NCBI RefSeq assembly: GCF_009797025.1
Contig: NZ_CP047027.1
Span: forward strand, 2,604,001-2,668,000
DNA: 64,000 nucleotides
Direction: 5' to 3'
Source: Cellulophaga sp. L1A9
GTDB lineage: Bacteria; Bacteroidota; Bacteroidia; Flavobacteriales; Flavobacteriaceae
The notes beneath the pieces were generated by a model. That model was given only the letters and a program-made list of their open reading frames with translations. It had not been told where the DNA came from and searched no databases. Both the position numbers and the translations under genes were made by a program. Positions 43,302 through 50,796 of this stretch are shown here, in pieces; positions within the stretch are counted from its first letter, which is position 1; each line of letters opens with the position of its first letter.

Positions 43302-44120
43302 TCATAATTTAAATGAGATTGGAATTGTAAAAGCAATACTAACTGCCTGTCCATTTAGTGTTCCAGGTCTAAATGTTGGAAGTTTAGAGATAATGGATAG
43401 AGCTTCTTCAATTAAAGGTGCGGGTCCTTTTGCTCTCATTTTTTCTACCTCTCCTTCTTTATTAATTTTGAAATTTACATAGACAACTCCTTGTATGCCC
43501 ATTTCTAGGGCTATTTCAGGATATCTTAATTGTTTTCTAATGTGATTAGCTATTTTTGAATTAAAATTTCGTTGATCCGTACGTTGATCTATATATGTCT
43601 GATGTTCAAATATGGGGATTCTTGTAATTTCTCCGCCTTGATAAATTTCATTTTCTGGAGTGTTGATTGGTATGAAGTTATGACGAGCTCCTTGTCTGAA
43701 ATAGAAATTAAATGCGTGTACTGATGCGTATTTCTCCGTTTTTCTATTTTCTACTCTGAACGCAGGAATTTTGGCAATAGACTTTTTTAGCGAATCTCCA
43801 ATTTTCCGTCTAATGATTGAATCGTTTGCAAAAGTCAATATGTTGTCTTCAATAATTTCGCCTACTGGGTTTGTATTAAAATTTACAAAAATGTTTAAGG
43901 TGTCTTTATAGGTTTTAGTGGGATTTTCTATGTTGGATAATGCTGTTTCTACTTTTTTTAAAATAATAGATTCTAAGCACTGATTGGGGGCTTTAGAATT
44001 TTTACAATTTTGATGTATCAATTGTTCTGCAGGAAAATAAGTTATTGCGGTATCTTCTTGACTGTAAAGGTGTGTTGTGCTAGAAATTAGTACTAAGAGG
44101 TATGTGAAAATGTGCTTCAT
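43302..44120 (-). CDS. TonB C-terminal-domain protein (long)
   Basis: The product is 272 residues from ATG 44120, which follows the stop of the upstream gene by one base. A longer frame to 44177 overlaps that gene and is rejected. It has a signal peptide (about 1-20) and a C-terminal TonB_C domain (LRYPEIALEMGIQGVVYVNF, then FRPGTLNGQAVSIAFTIPIS). The stop codon TGA is supplied by the tip of the IS at 43302-43304. Without the IS the frame would end one codon later, after Gln. It may be an energy transducer or a free TonB_C protein. There is no Pro-rich linker. Confidence 0.82.
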   Translation of the reverse strand: MKHIFTYLLVLISSTTHLYSQEDTAITYFPAEQLIHQNCKNSKAPNQCLESIILKKVETALSNIENPTKTYKDTLNIFVNFNTNPVGEIIEDNILTFANDSIIRRKIGDSLKKSIAKIPAFRVENRKTEKYASVHAFNFYFRQGARHNFIPINTPENEIYQGGEITRIPIFEHQTYIDQRTDQRNFNSKIANHIRKQLRYPEIALEMGIQGVVYVNFKINKEGEVEKMRAKGPAPLIEEALSIISKLPTFRPGTLNGQAVSIAFTIPISFKL

Positions 44121-44121
44121 A

Positions 44122-44574
44122 TTAAAGTTTAAAGGTAAATGGAAGTGAGTATGGGGTTCTAACAATTTTGCCGCCATGTTGGCCGGGTTGTAGCATATTG
44201 GGGATTAACTCCGTAATTCTTCTAGCTTCATTTTCCAATAACTCGTGAGATCCTCTAACAGATATGTTCGTTATTTTTCCTGTTTCATCGATTAAGAATC
44301 TACAAAAAACCCTCCCTTGAATGTTTTCTTTTTTCGCTTCCTCCGGATACCTGAAATTTGCATTAATATGGTCCATCAATTTTTCTTGAAAACATGCTGT
44401 TTTATCTTCTATTTCTTCACCTTCGCAACCTGGAAAAATGGGAGCTTGGTCTAAAATCATAAAAGGAACCTCAGGGGTGTCATCTTCAATTTCTTCGATA
44501 CTTATCTCTTGTTGTGCTGTTGCTACGTTTTGAAAACTTAGAAATAAGAAAGCGATTACATAGATTTTTTTCAT
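44122..44574 (-). CDS. TonB C-terminal-domain protein (short)
   Basis: The product is 150 residues from ATG 44574. The frame extends to 44592 but there overlaps thyA. It has a signal peptide (about 1-21, ending TAQ) and a TonB_C-like domain (MDHINANFRYPEEAKKENIQ, then GRVFCRFLIDETGKITNISV). FPGCEGEEIEDKTACFQEKL carries two Cys typical of this Bacteroidota group. It forms a tandem pair with the following longer gene and probably an operon with thyA. Confidence 0.82.
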   Translation of the reverse strand: MKKIYVIAFLFLSFQNVATAQQEISIEEIEDDTPEVPFMILDQAPIFPGCEGEEIEDKTACFQEKLMDHINANFRYPEEAKKENIQGRVFCRFLIDETGKITNISVRGSHELLENEARRITELIPNMLQPGQHGGKIVRTPYSLPFTFKL

Positions 44575-44581
44575 GGTGTGG

Positions 44582-45406
44582 TTATATAGCAACCACGCCT
44601 TTTATATGTGGATGCGGATTATAGTCTACTAAGGTAAAGTCTTCAAATGTAAAATCAAAGATATTCTTCACTTCTGGGTTTAAAAGCATTTTTGGTAGTG
44701 GTCTAGGATCTCTACTCAATTGCAGTTCCACTTGATCCATATGATTGTTATATATATGTGCATCGCCAAAAGTGTGAATGAAATCTCCTGCCTCATAGCC
44801 ACAAGCTTGCGCCATCATCATTGTAAATAAAGCATAGGAAGCAATATTAAAAGGGACCCCTAAAAATATATCTGCACTACGTTGGTATAACTGACAAGAT
44901 AATTTCCCGTCTGCAACATAAAACTGAAAGAAAGCATGGCATGGAGGTAACGCGGCTTTTCCGTTGGCAACGTTTTCAGAGAAGGATTTAGTGGTATCTG
45001 GTAATACACTAGGGTTCCATGCAGAGATGAGCATTCTTCTGCTATTAGGGTTGTTTTTTAACGTTTCAACCACGTCTTTTATTTGATCGATGTCTTCACT
45101 GTTCCAATTACGCCATTGATGGCCATAAACAGGACCTAAATCGCCATTTTCATCTGCCCAATCATTCCAAATACGTACGCCATTTTCTTTCAAATAAGCA
45201 ATATTGGTATCACCCTTTAAAAACCAAAGCAATTCATAGATGATAGACTTTAAATGCAATTTTTTGGTAGTAATCATTGGAAACCCTTCACTTAGATCAA
45301 ATCGCATTTGATACCCAAAAACACTCTTAGTTCCCGTACCTGTACGGTCGCCTTTCTGATTTCCTGTTTCTAATACGTGGTTTAATAAATCGTGATATTG
45401 TTTCAT
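44582..45406 (-). CDS. thyA: Thymidylate synthase
   Basis: The 274-residue enzyme methylates dUMP using methylene-tetrahydrofolate. The catalytic Cys is in [14 protein letters not shown] (about 150-163), followed by [20 protein letters not shown] (about 174-193) and the folate contact [20 protein letters not shown] (about 214-233). It pairs functionally with folA at 39455. It is followed by the TonB_C gene, 7 bp after its stop. Confidence 0.97.
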   Translation of the reverse strand: MKQYHDLLNHVLETGNQKGDRTGTGTKSVFGYQMRFDLSEGFPMITTKKLHLKSIIYELLWFLKGDTNIAYLKENGVRIWNDWADENGDLGPVYGHQWRNWNSEDIDQIKDVVETLKNNPNSRRMLISAWNPSVLPDTTKSFSENVANGKAALPPCHAFFQFYVADGKLSCQLYQRSADIFLGVPFNIASYALFTMMMAQACGYEAGDFIHTFGDAHIYNNHMDQVELQLSRDPRPLPKMLLNPEVKNIFDFTFEDFTLVDYNPHPHIKGVVAI

Positions 45407-45552
45407 AATAGTAAGGTAGCTTATGTTTATGGTGTGAAAGCTTATCTAGGATCAAAAATAAGAAATCAAATGGAATGTGATTCTATTTTAAAATAAATAG
45501 AATTCATGTGCTTGTAATATATTTAAAAGGAGATTGCTATTACCGTAGCGAA

Positions 45553-47022
45553 TTACCCTAGAATCATCCCTGCAATGGTAGCGGAAAGTAAAGAGGCTAA
45601 GGAGCCACCTAATACTGCTTTAAGACCAAATTCAGATAACGTTTTACGTTGGCCCGGAGCTAATGATCCAATACCTCCAATTTGAATTCCAATGGAAGCG
45701 AAGTTAGCGAATCCACACAGCATATAAGTTGCCATGATAACAGATTTATTATAGGTAAAATGTACTCCATTGGCAGCATCTTTTAAGTCTGCTAATTGTA
45801 TGTAGCCTATAAATTCACTAGCCGCAAGTTTTATTCCTAGCAATTGCCCCATAAGCATAACATCTTCTTTTCCTATACCAATAAGCCACATAAGTGGTGC
45901 GAAAATGGTACCTAATATAGATTCAAGAGATAGTTTTCCATAAGATGAGTTTTCGGCAATCCAACCATTTAAATGGGTGAAATCTCCTATTTCTGCAAAA
46001 ACCGAATTAATCATAGCAATGAAAGCTACGAATACAAGAAGCATCGCGCCAACATTTACCGCTAATTTTAAGCCTTCAGTGGTTCCGTTAGCAATAGCGT
46101 CTAAAAAGTTAGATCCAATTTTCTCTGTAGACACATGTACATCTGTGTTAATTGGTTCCGTTTGTGGATATAATATTTTGGATATTACAATGGCTCCAGG
46201 AGCTGCCATTACCGATGCTGCTAAAAGGTGTTTTGCAAATTGTAATCTAAGAATTTCGTCATCTCCCCCCAAAAATCCGATATATGCTGCTAAAACTGCA
46301 CCAGCAACGGTCGCCATACCGCCAATCATGACTAAAAGAATTTCTGATTTATTCATTTTTTCTAAATAGGCTTTTATCAAAAGCGGAGCTTCTGTTTGGC
46401 CTAAAAAGATATTACCGGCAACACTTAAGCTTTCTGCTCCAGAAATGCCTAAAGTTTTGGTGAGTAGCCAAGCTAAAACTTTTACTACTTTTTGAATGAT
46501 TCCTAAATAAAAGAGGACAGAGGTTAATGCCGAAAAGAAGATAATGGTAGGAAGCACTTGGAATGCAAATATGAATCCGAAAGTATCCATGTCAACCACT
46601 AAACCTTCAAATAAAAATTTACTACCCGCAGTTGTAAATTCTAAAACTTTTACGAAAAGTTTGCCAATTTTGTCAAATATGTATTGAATAAAAGGCACTT
46701 TTAAAACTCCAATAGCTATAATTAATTGCAAGCCTAAACCAATCAATACTGTTCTCCAATTAATGGCTTTTCTGTTGGAGCTAAAAAGAAAAGAAACTAA
46801 AATTAAAGAGACCATTCCTAAAATTCCTCTTAAAAAGCTATTAAGCGTAAAACCTTCATTTGGAAGTATTTTAGGTGAAACAAGTTCAAAAGAAGAAAGA
46901 TCATTTATGGTGCTTGTATCCGCAGAAGCTGTAATAGTGTCTAACGGTATAATGTCTTGAGCAAAAACAGGGAGAGCTAGTACAATTAAGATTAGCGTTA
47001 ACCAAAGGCTTTTTTTCATCAA
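45553..47022 (-). CDS. NupC/CNT-family nucleoside transporter
   Basis: The 489-residue protein carries the CNT signature: GAESLSVAGNIFLGQTEAPL (about 200-219) and the region around VMATYMLCGFANFASIGIQ, written here as SVIMATYMLCGFANFASIGI. It imports nucleosides with Na+ or H+. An N-terminal signal-peptide-like segment (about 1-21, ending FAQD) and a polar stretch of about 35 residues come before the first transporter helix, which is unusual for E. coli NupC. It supplies substrates for the two deoxynucleoside kinases in the window. Confidence 0.9.
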   Translation of the reverse strand: MMKKSLWLTLILIVLALPVFAQDIIPLDTITASADTSTINDLSSFELVSPKILPNEGFTLNSFLRGILGMVSLILVSFLFSSNRKAINWRTVLIGLGLQLIIAIGVLKVPFIQYIFDKIGKLFVKVLEFTTAGSKFLFEGLVVDMDTFGFIFAFQVLPTIIFFSALTSVLFYLGIIQKVVKVLAWLLTKTLGISGAESLSVAGNIFLGQTEAPLLIKAYLEKMNKSEILLVMIGGMATVAGAVLAAYIGFLGGDDEILRLQFAKHLLAASVMAAPGAIVISKILYPQTEPINTDVHVSTEKIGSNFLDAIANGTTEGLKLAVNVGAMLLVFVAFIAMINSVFAEIGDFTHLNGWIAENSSYGKLSLESILGTIFAPLMWLIGIGKEDVMLMGQLLGIKLAASEFIGYIQLADLKDAANGVHFTYNKSVIMATYMLCGFANFASIGIQIGGIGSLAPGQRKTLSEFGLKAVLGGSLASLLSATIAGMILG

Positions 47023-47043
47023 AATAAAATTAAAATAAAGTAA

Positions 47044-47673
47044 TTATTGGCGTTTGGAAATTTCATCCCTTAATTTGGCAGCTTTCTCATAATTTTCACT
47101 GGTCACTGCATTGTCTAATTCTTTGTAGAGCTCCTCTATGGAAAGCTCAGAATAGCCGTCGGAGGCAGATCCTGTAATTTCTACGGTCTCTCCTTCTTGT
47201 AAAATTTCATTAACCATGATGCTATCATCGGCCGTTTCATTTTCTTTGTCTTTGTTTGAAAATTTCAAGAAAATACCAGCTTTGTCCAAAATAGTTTTAT
47301 AGGTAAAAATTGGAGCGTTAAAACGAAGTGCTAAAGCAATAGCATCACTAGTTCTTGCATCAATGATCTCTTCGATTTTATCGCGTTCACAGATAATGCT
47401 AGAATAGAAAACACCATCTACAAGTTTGTGAATAATCACTTGTTTGACCACGATGTCAAACCTATCAGCAAAATTTTTGAATAGGTCGTGCGTTAAGGGT
47501 CTAGGAGGCTTTATTTCTTTTTCTAAAGCAATAGCTATGGATTGAGCTTCAAAAGCACCAATAACAATAGGTAACTTCCGATCACCTTCAACTTCATTCA
47601 ATATCAGGGCATACGCACCATTTTGCGTCTGACTGTAAGATATCCCCTTTATTTTTAATCTAACTAAGCTCAT
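47044..47673 (-). CDS. Bifunctional-nuclease (DUF151) domain protein with UVR motif
   Basis: The product is 209 residues from ATG 47673. ATG 47682 adds three residues. The DUF151/BFN domain covers about 1-135 (ALILNEVEGDRKLPIVIGAF, then IEEIIDARTSDAIALALRFN). A UvrB/UvrC-type motif (LYKELDNAVTSENYEKAAKL) forms the C-terminus. The DUF151 fold was named from a plant dual-activity nuclease; the bacterial role is not settled. It lies between etfA and the nucleoside transporter gene on the same strand. Confidence 0.88.
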   Translation of the reverse strand: MSLVRLKIKGISYSQTQNGAYALILNEVEGDRKLPIVIGAFEAQSIAIALEKEIKPPRPLTHDLFKNFADRFDIVVKQVIIHKLVDGVFYSSIICERDKIEEIIDARTSDAIALALRFNAPIFTYKTILDKAGIFLKFSNKDKENETADDSIMVNEILQEGETVEITGSASDGYSELSIEELYKELDNAVTSENYEKAAKLRDEISKRQ

Positions 47674-47691
47674 AAATATCATGTAAACACT

Positions 47692-47739
47692 AAGGGCTGT
47701 TTAAATAAAAGGTTAGACCTATGTATTTAAACAGCCCTT
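47692..47739. repeat. 16-bp perfect inverted repeat between etfA and the DUF151 gene
   Basis: Arms 47692-47707 and 47724-47739 pair over 16 bp. The loop holds a small GGT/ACC pair, so the RNA hairpin is long. It is followed by TTTT on the plus strand only, so it is a weak terminator for etfBA and may instead be a processing or stability hairpin. Confidence 0.6.
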
Positions 47740-47763
47740 TTAAGAGGCACAATTTAACAAAAA

Positions 47764-48732
47764 TTAAGCGTTTTGAGCTTTAAATTCTTTTAATTTTTCG
47801 ATTAACTGAGGCACAACTTCAAAAGCATCACCTACAATACCGTAATCTGCTGCCTTAAAAAATGGTGCTTCTGGATCAGAATTGATCACCACTTTTACTT
47901 TAGAAGAGCTTACTCCGGCTAAATGCTGAATTGCACCAGAAATACCAATTGCGATGTATAAGTTACTTGCTACAGGCTTCCCTGTTTGTCCAACATGTTC
48001 TCCATGTGGTCTCCATCCTAAATCAGATACTGGTTTAGAACAAGCGGTGGCTGCTCCTAGAACATCTGCCAACTCTTCTATCATTCCCCAGTTTTCAGGA
48101 CCTTTCATTCCTCTACCTGCTGAAACCACGATATCGGCATCAGCAATAGTAGCTTTACCAACTACTTTATCAATTTCTACAGATTTTGTAGAGAAATCTG
48201 CATCACTAACGGCAGCATCAAAACTTTCTACAGTTGCTGTAGTCTTGTTTTCATGCAAACCAAAAGAGTTGTTAGAAACGCCAACAATTTTAATCTCCGT
48301 GCTTATTTCAGAAAAGGCGAATCCTTTATTACTAAAAGCTGTTCTTTTTACCGTGAATGGAGCAGTGCTTTCAGGTGCTGCTACAACGTTTGGCACATAA
48401 CCTGCTTTTAAGTAACCCGCTAATAATGGGGCTAAATATTTGGTGTCGGTGCTAGAACTTAATATAATAACTTTAGCGCCTTCTTTTTCTACTGCTTGAC
48501 GGATGCTGCTTGCATAAGCCTTGGCGTTAAATGTTGTTAATTTGTCATTGCTAATGTTTAATACTTTAGAAACGCCGTAGTTTCCTAGGCTTTCATTTTC
48601 ATTAGCGTTAAAAGAAACCGCTGTTGCTGTAGTTCCCATTTGTTTTGCTACTTCGGCAGCGTAAGAAGCAGCCTCAAAAGCATTTTTCTTAAACTTTCCG
48701 TTTTCAGATTCTGTATATACTAATACTGACAT
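47764..48732 (-). CDS. etfA: Electron transfer flavoprotein alpha subunit
   Basis: The 322-residue subunit has the C-terminal FAD-binding signature: VSDLGWRPHGEHVGQTGKPV (about 239-258) and LYIAIGISGAIQHLAGVSSS (about 261-280). It carries electrons from acyl-CoA and other dehydrogenases to the quinone pool. It is the second gene after etfB, with a 64-bp gap. Confidence 0.96.
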   Translation of the reverse strand: MSVLVYTESENGKFKKNAFEAASYAAEVAKQMGTTATAVSFNANENESLGNYGVSKVLNISNDKLTTFNAKAYASSIRQAVEKEGAKVIILSSSTDTKYLAPLLAGYLKAGYVPNVVAAPESTAPFTVKRTAFSNKGFAFSEISTEIKIVGVSNNSFGLHENKTTATVESFDAAVSDADFSTKSVEIDKVVGKATIADADIVVSAGRGMKGPENWGMIEELADVLGAATACSKPVSDLGWRPHGEHVGQTGKPVASNLYIAIGISGAIQHLAGVSSSKVKVVINSDPEAPFFKAADYGIVGDAFEVVPQLIEKLKEFKAQNA

Positions 48733-48796
48733 AATAATTTTATTTTTTTATTCCCAATGAAGGGAGACTAGTTTAGACTTCAATAAGAAATATCGG

Positions 48797-49537
48797 TTAG
48801 ATTACCTTTGCTTCGTTATGTAATAAGTTAATTAATTCGTCTACAGAAGTAGCTAATTTTACCGCTCCTTTTGCTGCAGGCTTCGTAAATTTAGTGTCTT
48901 GAGTAGCATTTATTGCGTCAACGGGTTCAATTACGGTTAATTTTTTTTGACGTGCCATCATGATTCCTCTCATGTTTGGAATTCTCAAATCACTCTCTTC
49001 TACAAGTCCTTTTTGACCTCCAATAATTAAAGGTAGGCTAGTCGCTAATTTTTCTTTTCCTCCGTCAATTTCACGCAATGCGGTAGCGCTAGTTCCATCA
49101 ACATCTAAGCTAATGCACGTATTTACAAAGTTCATATCTAAAAGACTAGCCATAATTCCAGGAACCATTCCTCCATTGTAATCAATAGATTCTCTTCCAG
49201 CAATTACTAAATCATATGCTCCTTCTTTAACGATGTTAGCCAATTGTTGTGCAACAAAAAAACCATCTGTAGGTACTGCGTTTACACGTATAGCTTCATC
49301 TGCGCCAATGGCAAGAGCTTTTCGCATTGTTGGTTCTACTGTTGCATCTCCAACGGTAACAATATGTACCGTAGCACTTTGTTTTTCTTTAAACCACATG
49401 GCTCTAGTTAAGCCAAACTCATCATTAGGGTTAATTACAAATTGAACACCAGCAGTGTCAAATTTTGTATCGTTATCCGTAAAGTTTATTTTAGACGTAG
49501 TGTCTGGAACATTACTTATACAAACTAATATTTTCAT
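48797..49537 (-). CDS. etfB: Electron transfer flavoprotein beta subunit
   Basis: The 246-residue subunit has the AMP-binding pattern GADEAIRVNAVPTDGFFVAQ and VIAGRESIDYNGGMVPGIMA, and the C-terminal recognition-loop segment LPLIIGGQKGLVEESDLRIP. It pairs with EtfA. Its promoter overlaps a 26-bp inverted repeat, which suggests repression by a dimeric regulator such as a TetR-type protein. Confidence 0.95.
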   Translation of the reverse strand: MKILVCISNVPDTTSKINFTDNDTKFDTAGVQFVINPNDEFGLTRAMWFKEKQSATVHIVTVGDATVEPTMRKALAIGADEAIRVNAVPTDGFFVAQQLANIVKEGAYDLVIAGRESIDYNGGMVPGIMASLLDMNFVNTCISLDVDGTSATALREIDGGKEKLATSLPLIIGGQKGLVEESDLRIPNMRGIMMARQKKLTVIEPVDAINATQDTKFTKPAAKGAVKLATSVDELINLLHNEAKVI

Positions 49538-49588
49538 TATTTATGGAATTTTATGTTTCTAAAGAATGCTAAGATAGCCAATATTTTT

Positions 49589-49616
49589 CAAATTTACTAT
49601 GCGTGCATAGTAAATT
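49589..49616 (-). promoter_or_regulatory. Candidate operator overlapping the etfBA promoter
   Basis: Arms 49591-49602 and 49605-49616 form a 12-bp perfect inverted repeat with a 2-base spacer (ACTATGCGTGCATAGT at its centre). The minus-strand -10 box TAAATTTG (49596-49589) lies in its left arm. This is the geometry of a repressor site. Both etfB and, on the other side, pdhB are within 100 bp. Confidence 0.65.
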
Positions 49617-49665
49617 TTATAACTTTTTTTGCGAAATACAACGTTTATTATGACGGATAATTTCC

Positions 49666-49673
49666 TATTTTTG
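49666..49673 (+). promoter_or_regulatory. -10 box for pdhB
   Basis: TATTTTTG lies 41 bp before the pdhB ATG and matches TAnnTTTG. No TTG is seen at the -33 position. Confidence 0.5.
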
Positions 49674-49714
49674 CTATCCTTTTGGGAATACAATTATAAA
49701 GAAACGCCGTTTTA

Positions 49715-50692
49715 ATGAAAACAATACAATTTAGAGAAGCTATTTGTGAGGCAATGTCCGAAGAAATGAGAAGAGATGAATCCATCTATTTAATGGGTGA
49801 AGAAGTCGCTGAGTACAACGGAGCTTACAAAGCCTCAAAAGGAATGCTTGATGAATTTGGTGCAGACCGAGTAATTGACACTCCTATATCCGAACTTGGT
49901 TTTGCAGGAATTGGAGTTGGCTCTGCAATGAATGGAAACAGACCTATCATTGAATTTATGACGTTCAACTTTGCATTAGTAGGGATTGATCAAATTATAA
50001 ACAATGCTGCGAAGATTCGTCAAATGTCTGGAGGTCAGTTTAATTGTCCTATAGTTTTTAGAGGACCTACGGGCTCTGCAGGTCAATTAGGTGCAACGCA
50101 TTCACAGGCTTTTGAAAGCTGGTTTGCAAACTGTCCTGGGTTAAAAGTTGTGGTTCCTTCGAATCCAGCGGATGCTAAAGGATTACTAAAAGCAGCAATA
50201 CGTGATAACGATCCAGTGATTTTTATGGAATCGGAACAAATGTATGGCGATAAAGCGGAGGTGCCTGAAGGAGAATATTTAATTCCATTAGGTGTTGCTG
50301 ATATTAAAAGAGAAGGTACAGACGTTACTATTATTTCTTTTGGTAAAATTATCAAGGAAGCTTACAAAGCTGCAGATGAGTTGCAGAAAGAAGGTATTAG
50401 TTGTGAGATTATTGACTTACGTACCGTGAAGCCTTTAGATTATGAAGCAATTCTTAAATCTGTAAAGAAAACAAATAGAGTAGTAATTCTTGAAGAAGCA
50501 TGGCCTTATGGTAATGTTGCATCAGAAATTATATATCATATTCAATCCAATGCATTTGACTTTTTAGATGCTCCAATTGAAAAAATTAATACAGCTGATA
50601 CGCCAGCACCTTATTCTCCAGTTTTATTGGCAGAATGGTTGCCAAATTATACGGATGTAATTAAATCAGTAAAGAAAGTATTATATAAATAA
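49715..50692 (+). CDS. pdhB: Pyruvate dehydrogenase E1 component, beta subunit
   Basis: The 325-residue protein has the E1-beta pattern: LMGEEVAEYNGAYKASKGML (about 26-45), DTPISELGFAGIGVGSAMNG (about 56-75), GPTGSAGQLGATHSQAFESW, and EISC-type EIIDLRTVKPLDYEAILKSV (about 237-256). It pairs with an E1-alpha subunit that is not in the window. It acts in the pyruvate-to-acetyl-CoA complex; a branched-chain E1 role is less likely given the fit. Confidence 0.93.
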   Translation: MKTIQFREAICEAMSEEMRRDESIYLMGEEVAEYNGAYKASKGMLDEFGADRVIDTPISELGFAGIGVGSAMNGNRPIIEFMTFNFALVGIDQIINNAAKIRQMSGGQFNCPIVFRGPTGSAGQLGATHSQAFESWFANCPGLKVVVPSNPADAKGLLKAAIRDNDPVIFMESEQMYGDKAEVPEGEYLIPLGVADIKREGTDVTIISFGKIIKEAYKAADELQKEGISCEIIDLRTVKPLDYEAILKSVKKTNRVVILEEAWPYGNVASEIIYHIQSNAFDFLDAPIEKINTADTPAPYSPVLLAEWLPNYTDVIKSVKKVLYK

Positions 50693-50715
50693 AATATATT
50701 TTGTAAGATTAAAGT

Positions 50716-50758
50716 AGCTTTACTGACTAACCCGGTCGGTAAAGCTTTTTTGGTTTTT
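50716..50758 (+). terminator. Terminator after pdhB
   Basis: AGCTTTACTGAC pairs with GTCGGTAAAGCT (one G-T pair) around TAACCCG. Two T runs follow. Confidence 0.8.
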
Positions 50759-50796
50759 TTGTATAACATAGTGTAATTGTAGCACCCCATCTTTTA

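Larger units (their letters stand above)
41992..43304 (+). mobile_element. IS3-family insertion sequence (1313 bp), second type
   Basis: Terminal inverted repeats start with TG. The left end TGTCTCGTCCTGAAATAAG and the reverse complement of the right end TGAGTCGTCCTAAAATAGG agree over about 25 bp, with few mismatches. A 3-bp target repeat TAA lies at 41989-41991 and 43305-43307. OrfA and OrfB overlap through an A_AAA_AAG site. Its transposase and ends differ from the IS at 8670, so two IS3 lineages are present. The copy seems intact. Confidence 0.93.

Noticed and set aside
45977..46369. Plus-strand 130-codon frame inside the nucleoside transporter gene
   Set aside because: Antisense to a clear CNT transporter with no motif of its own.
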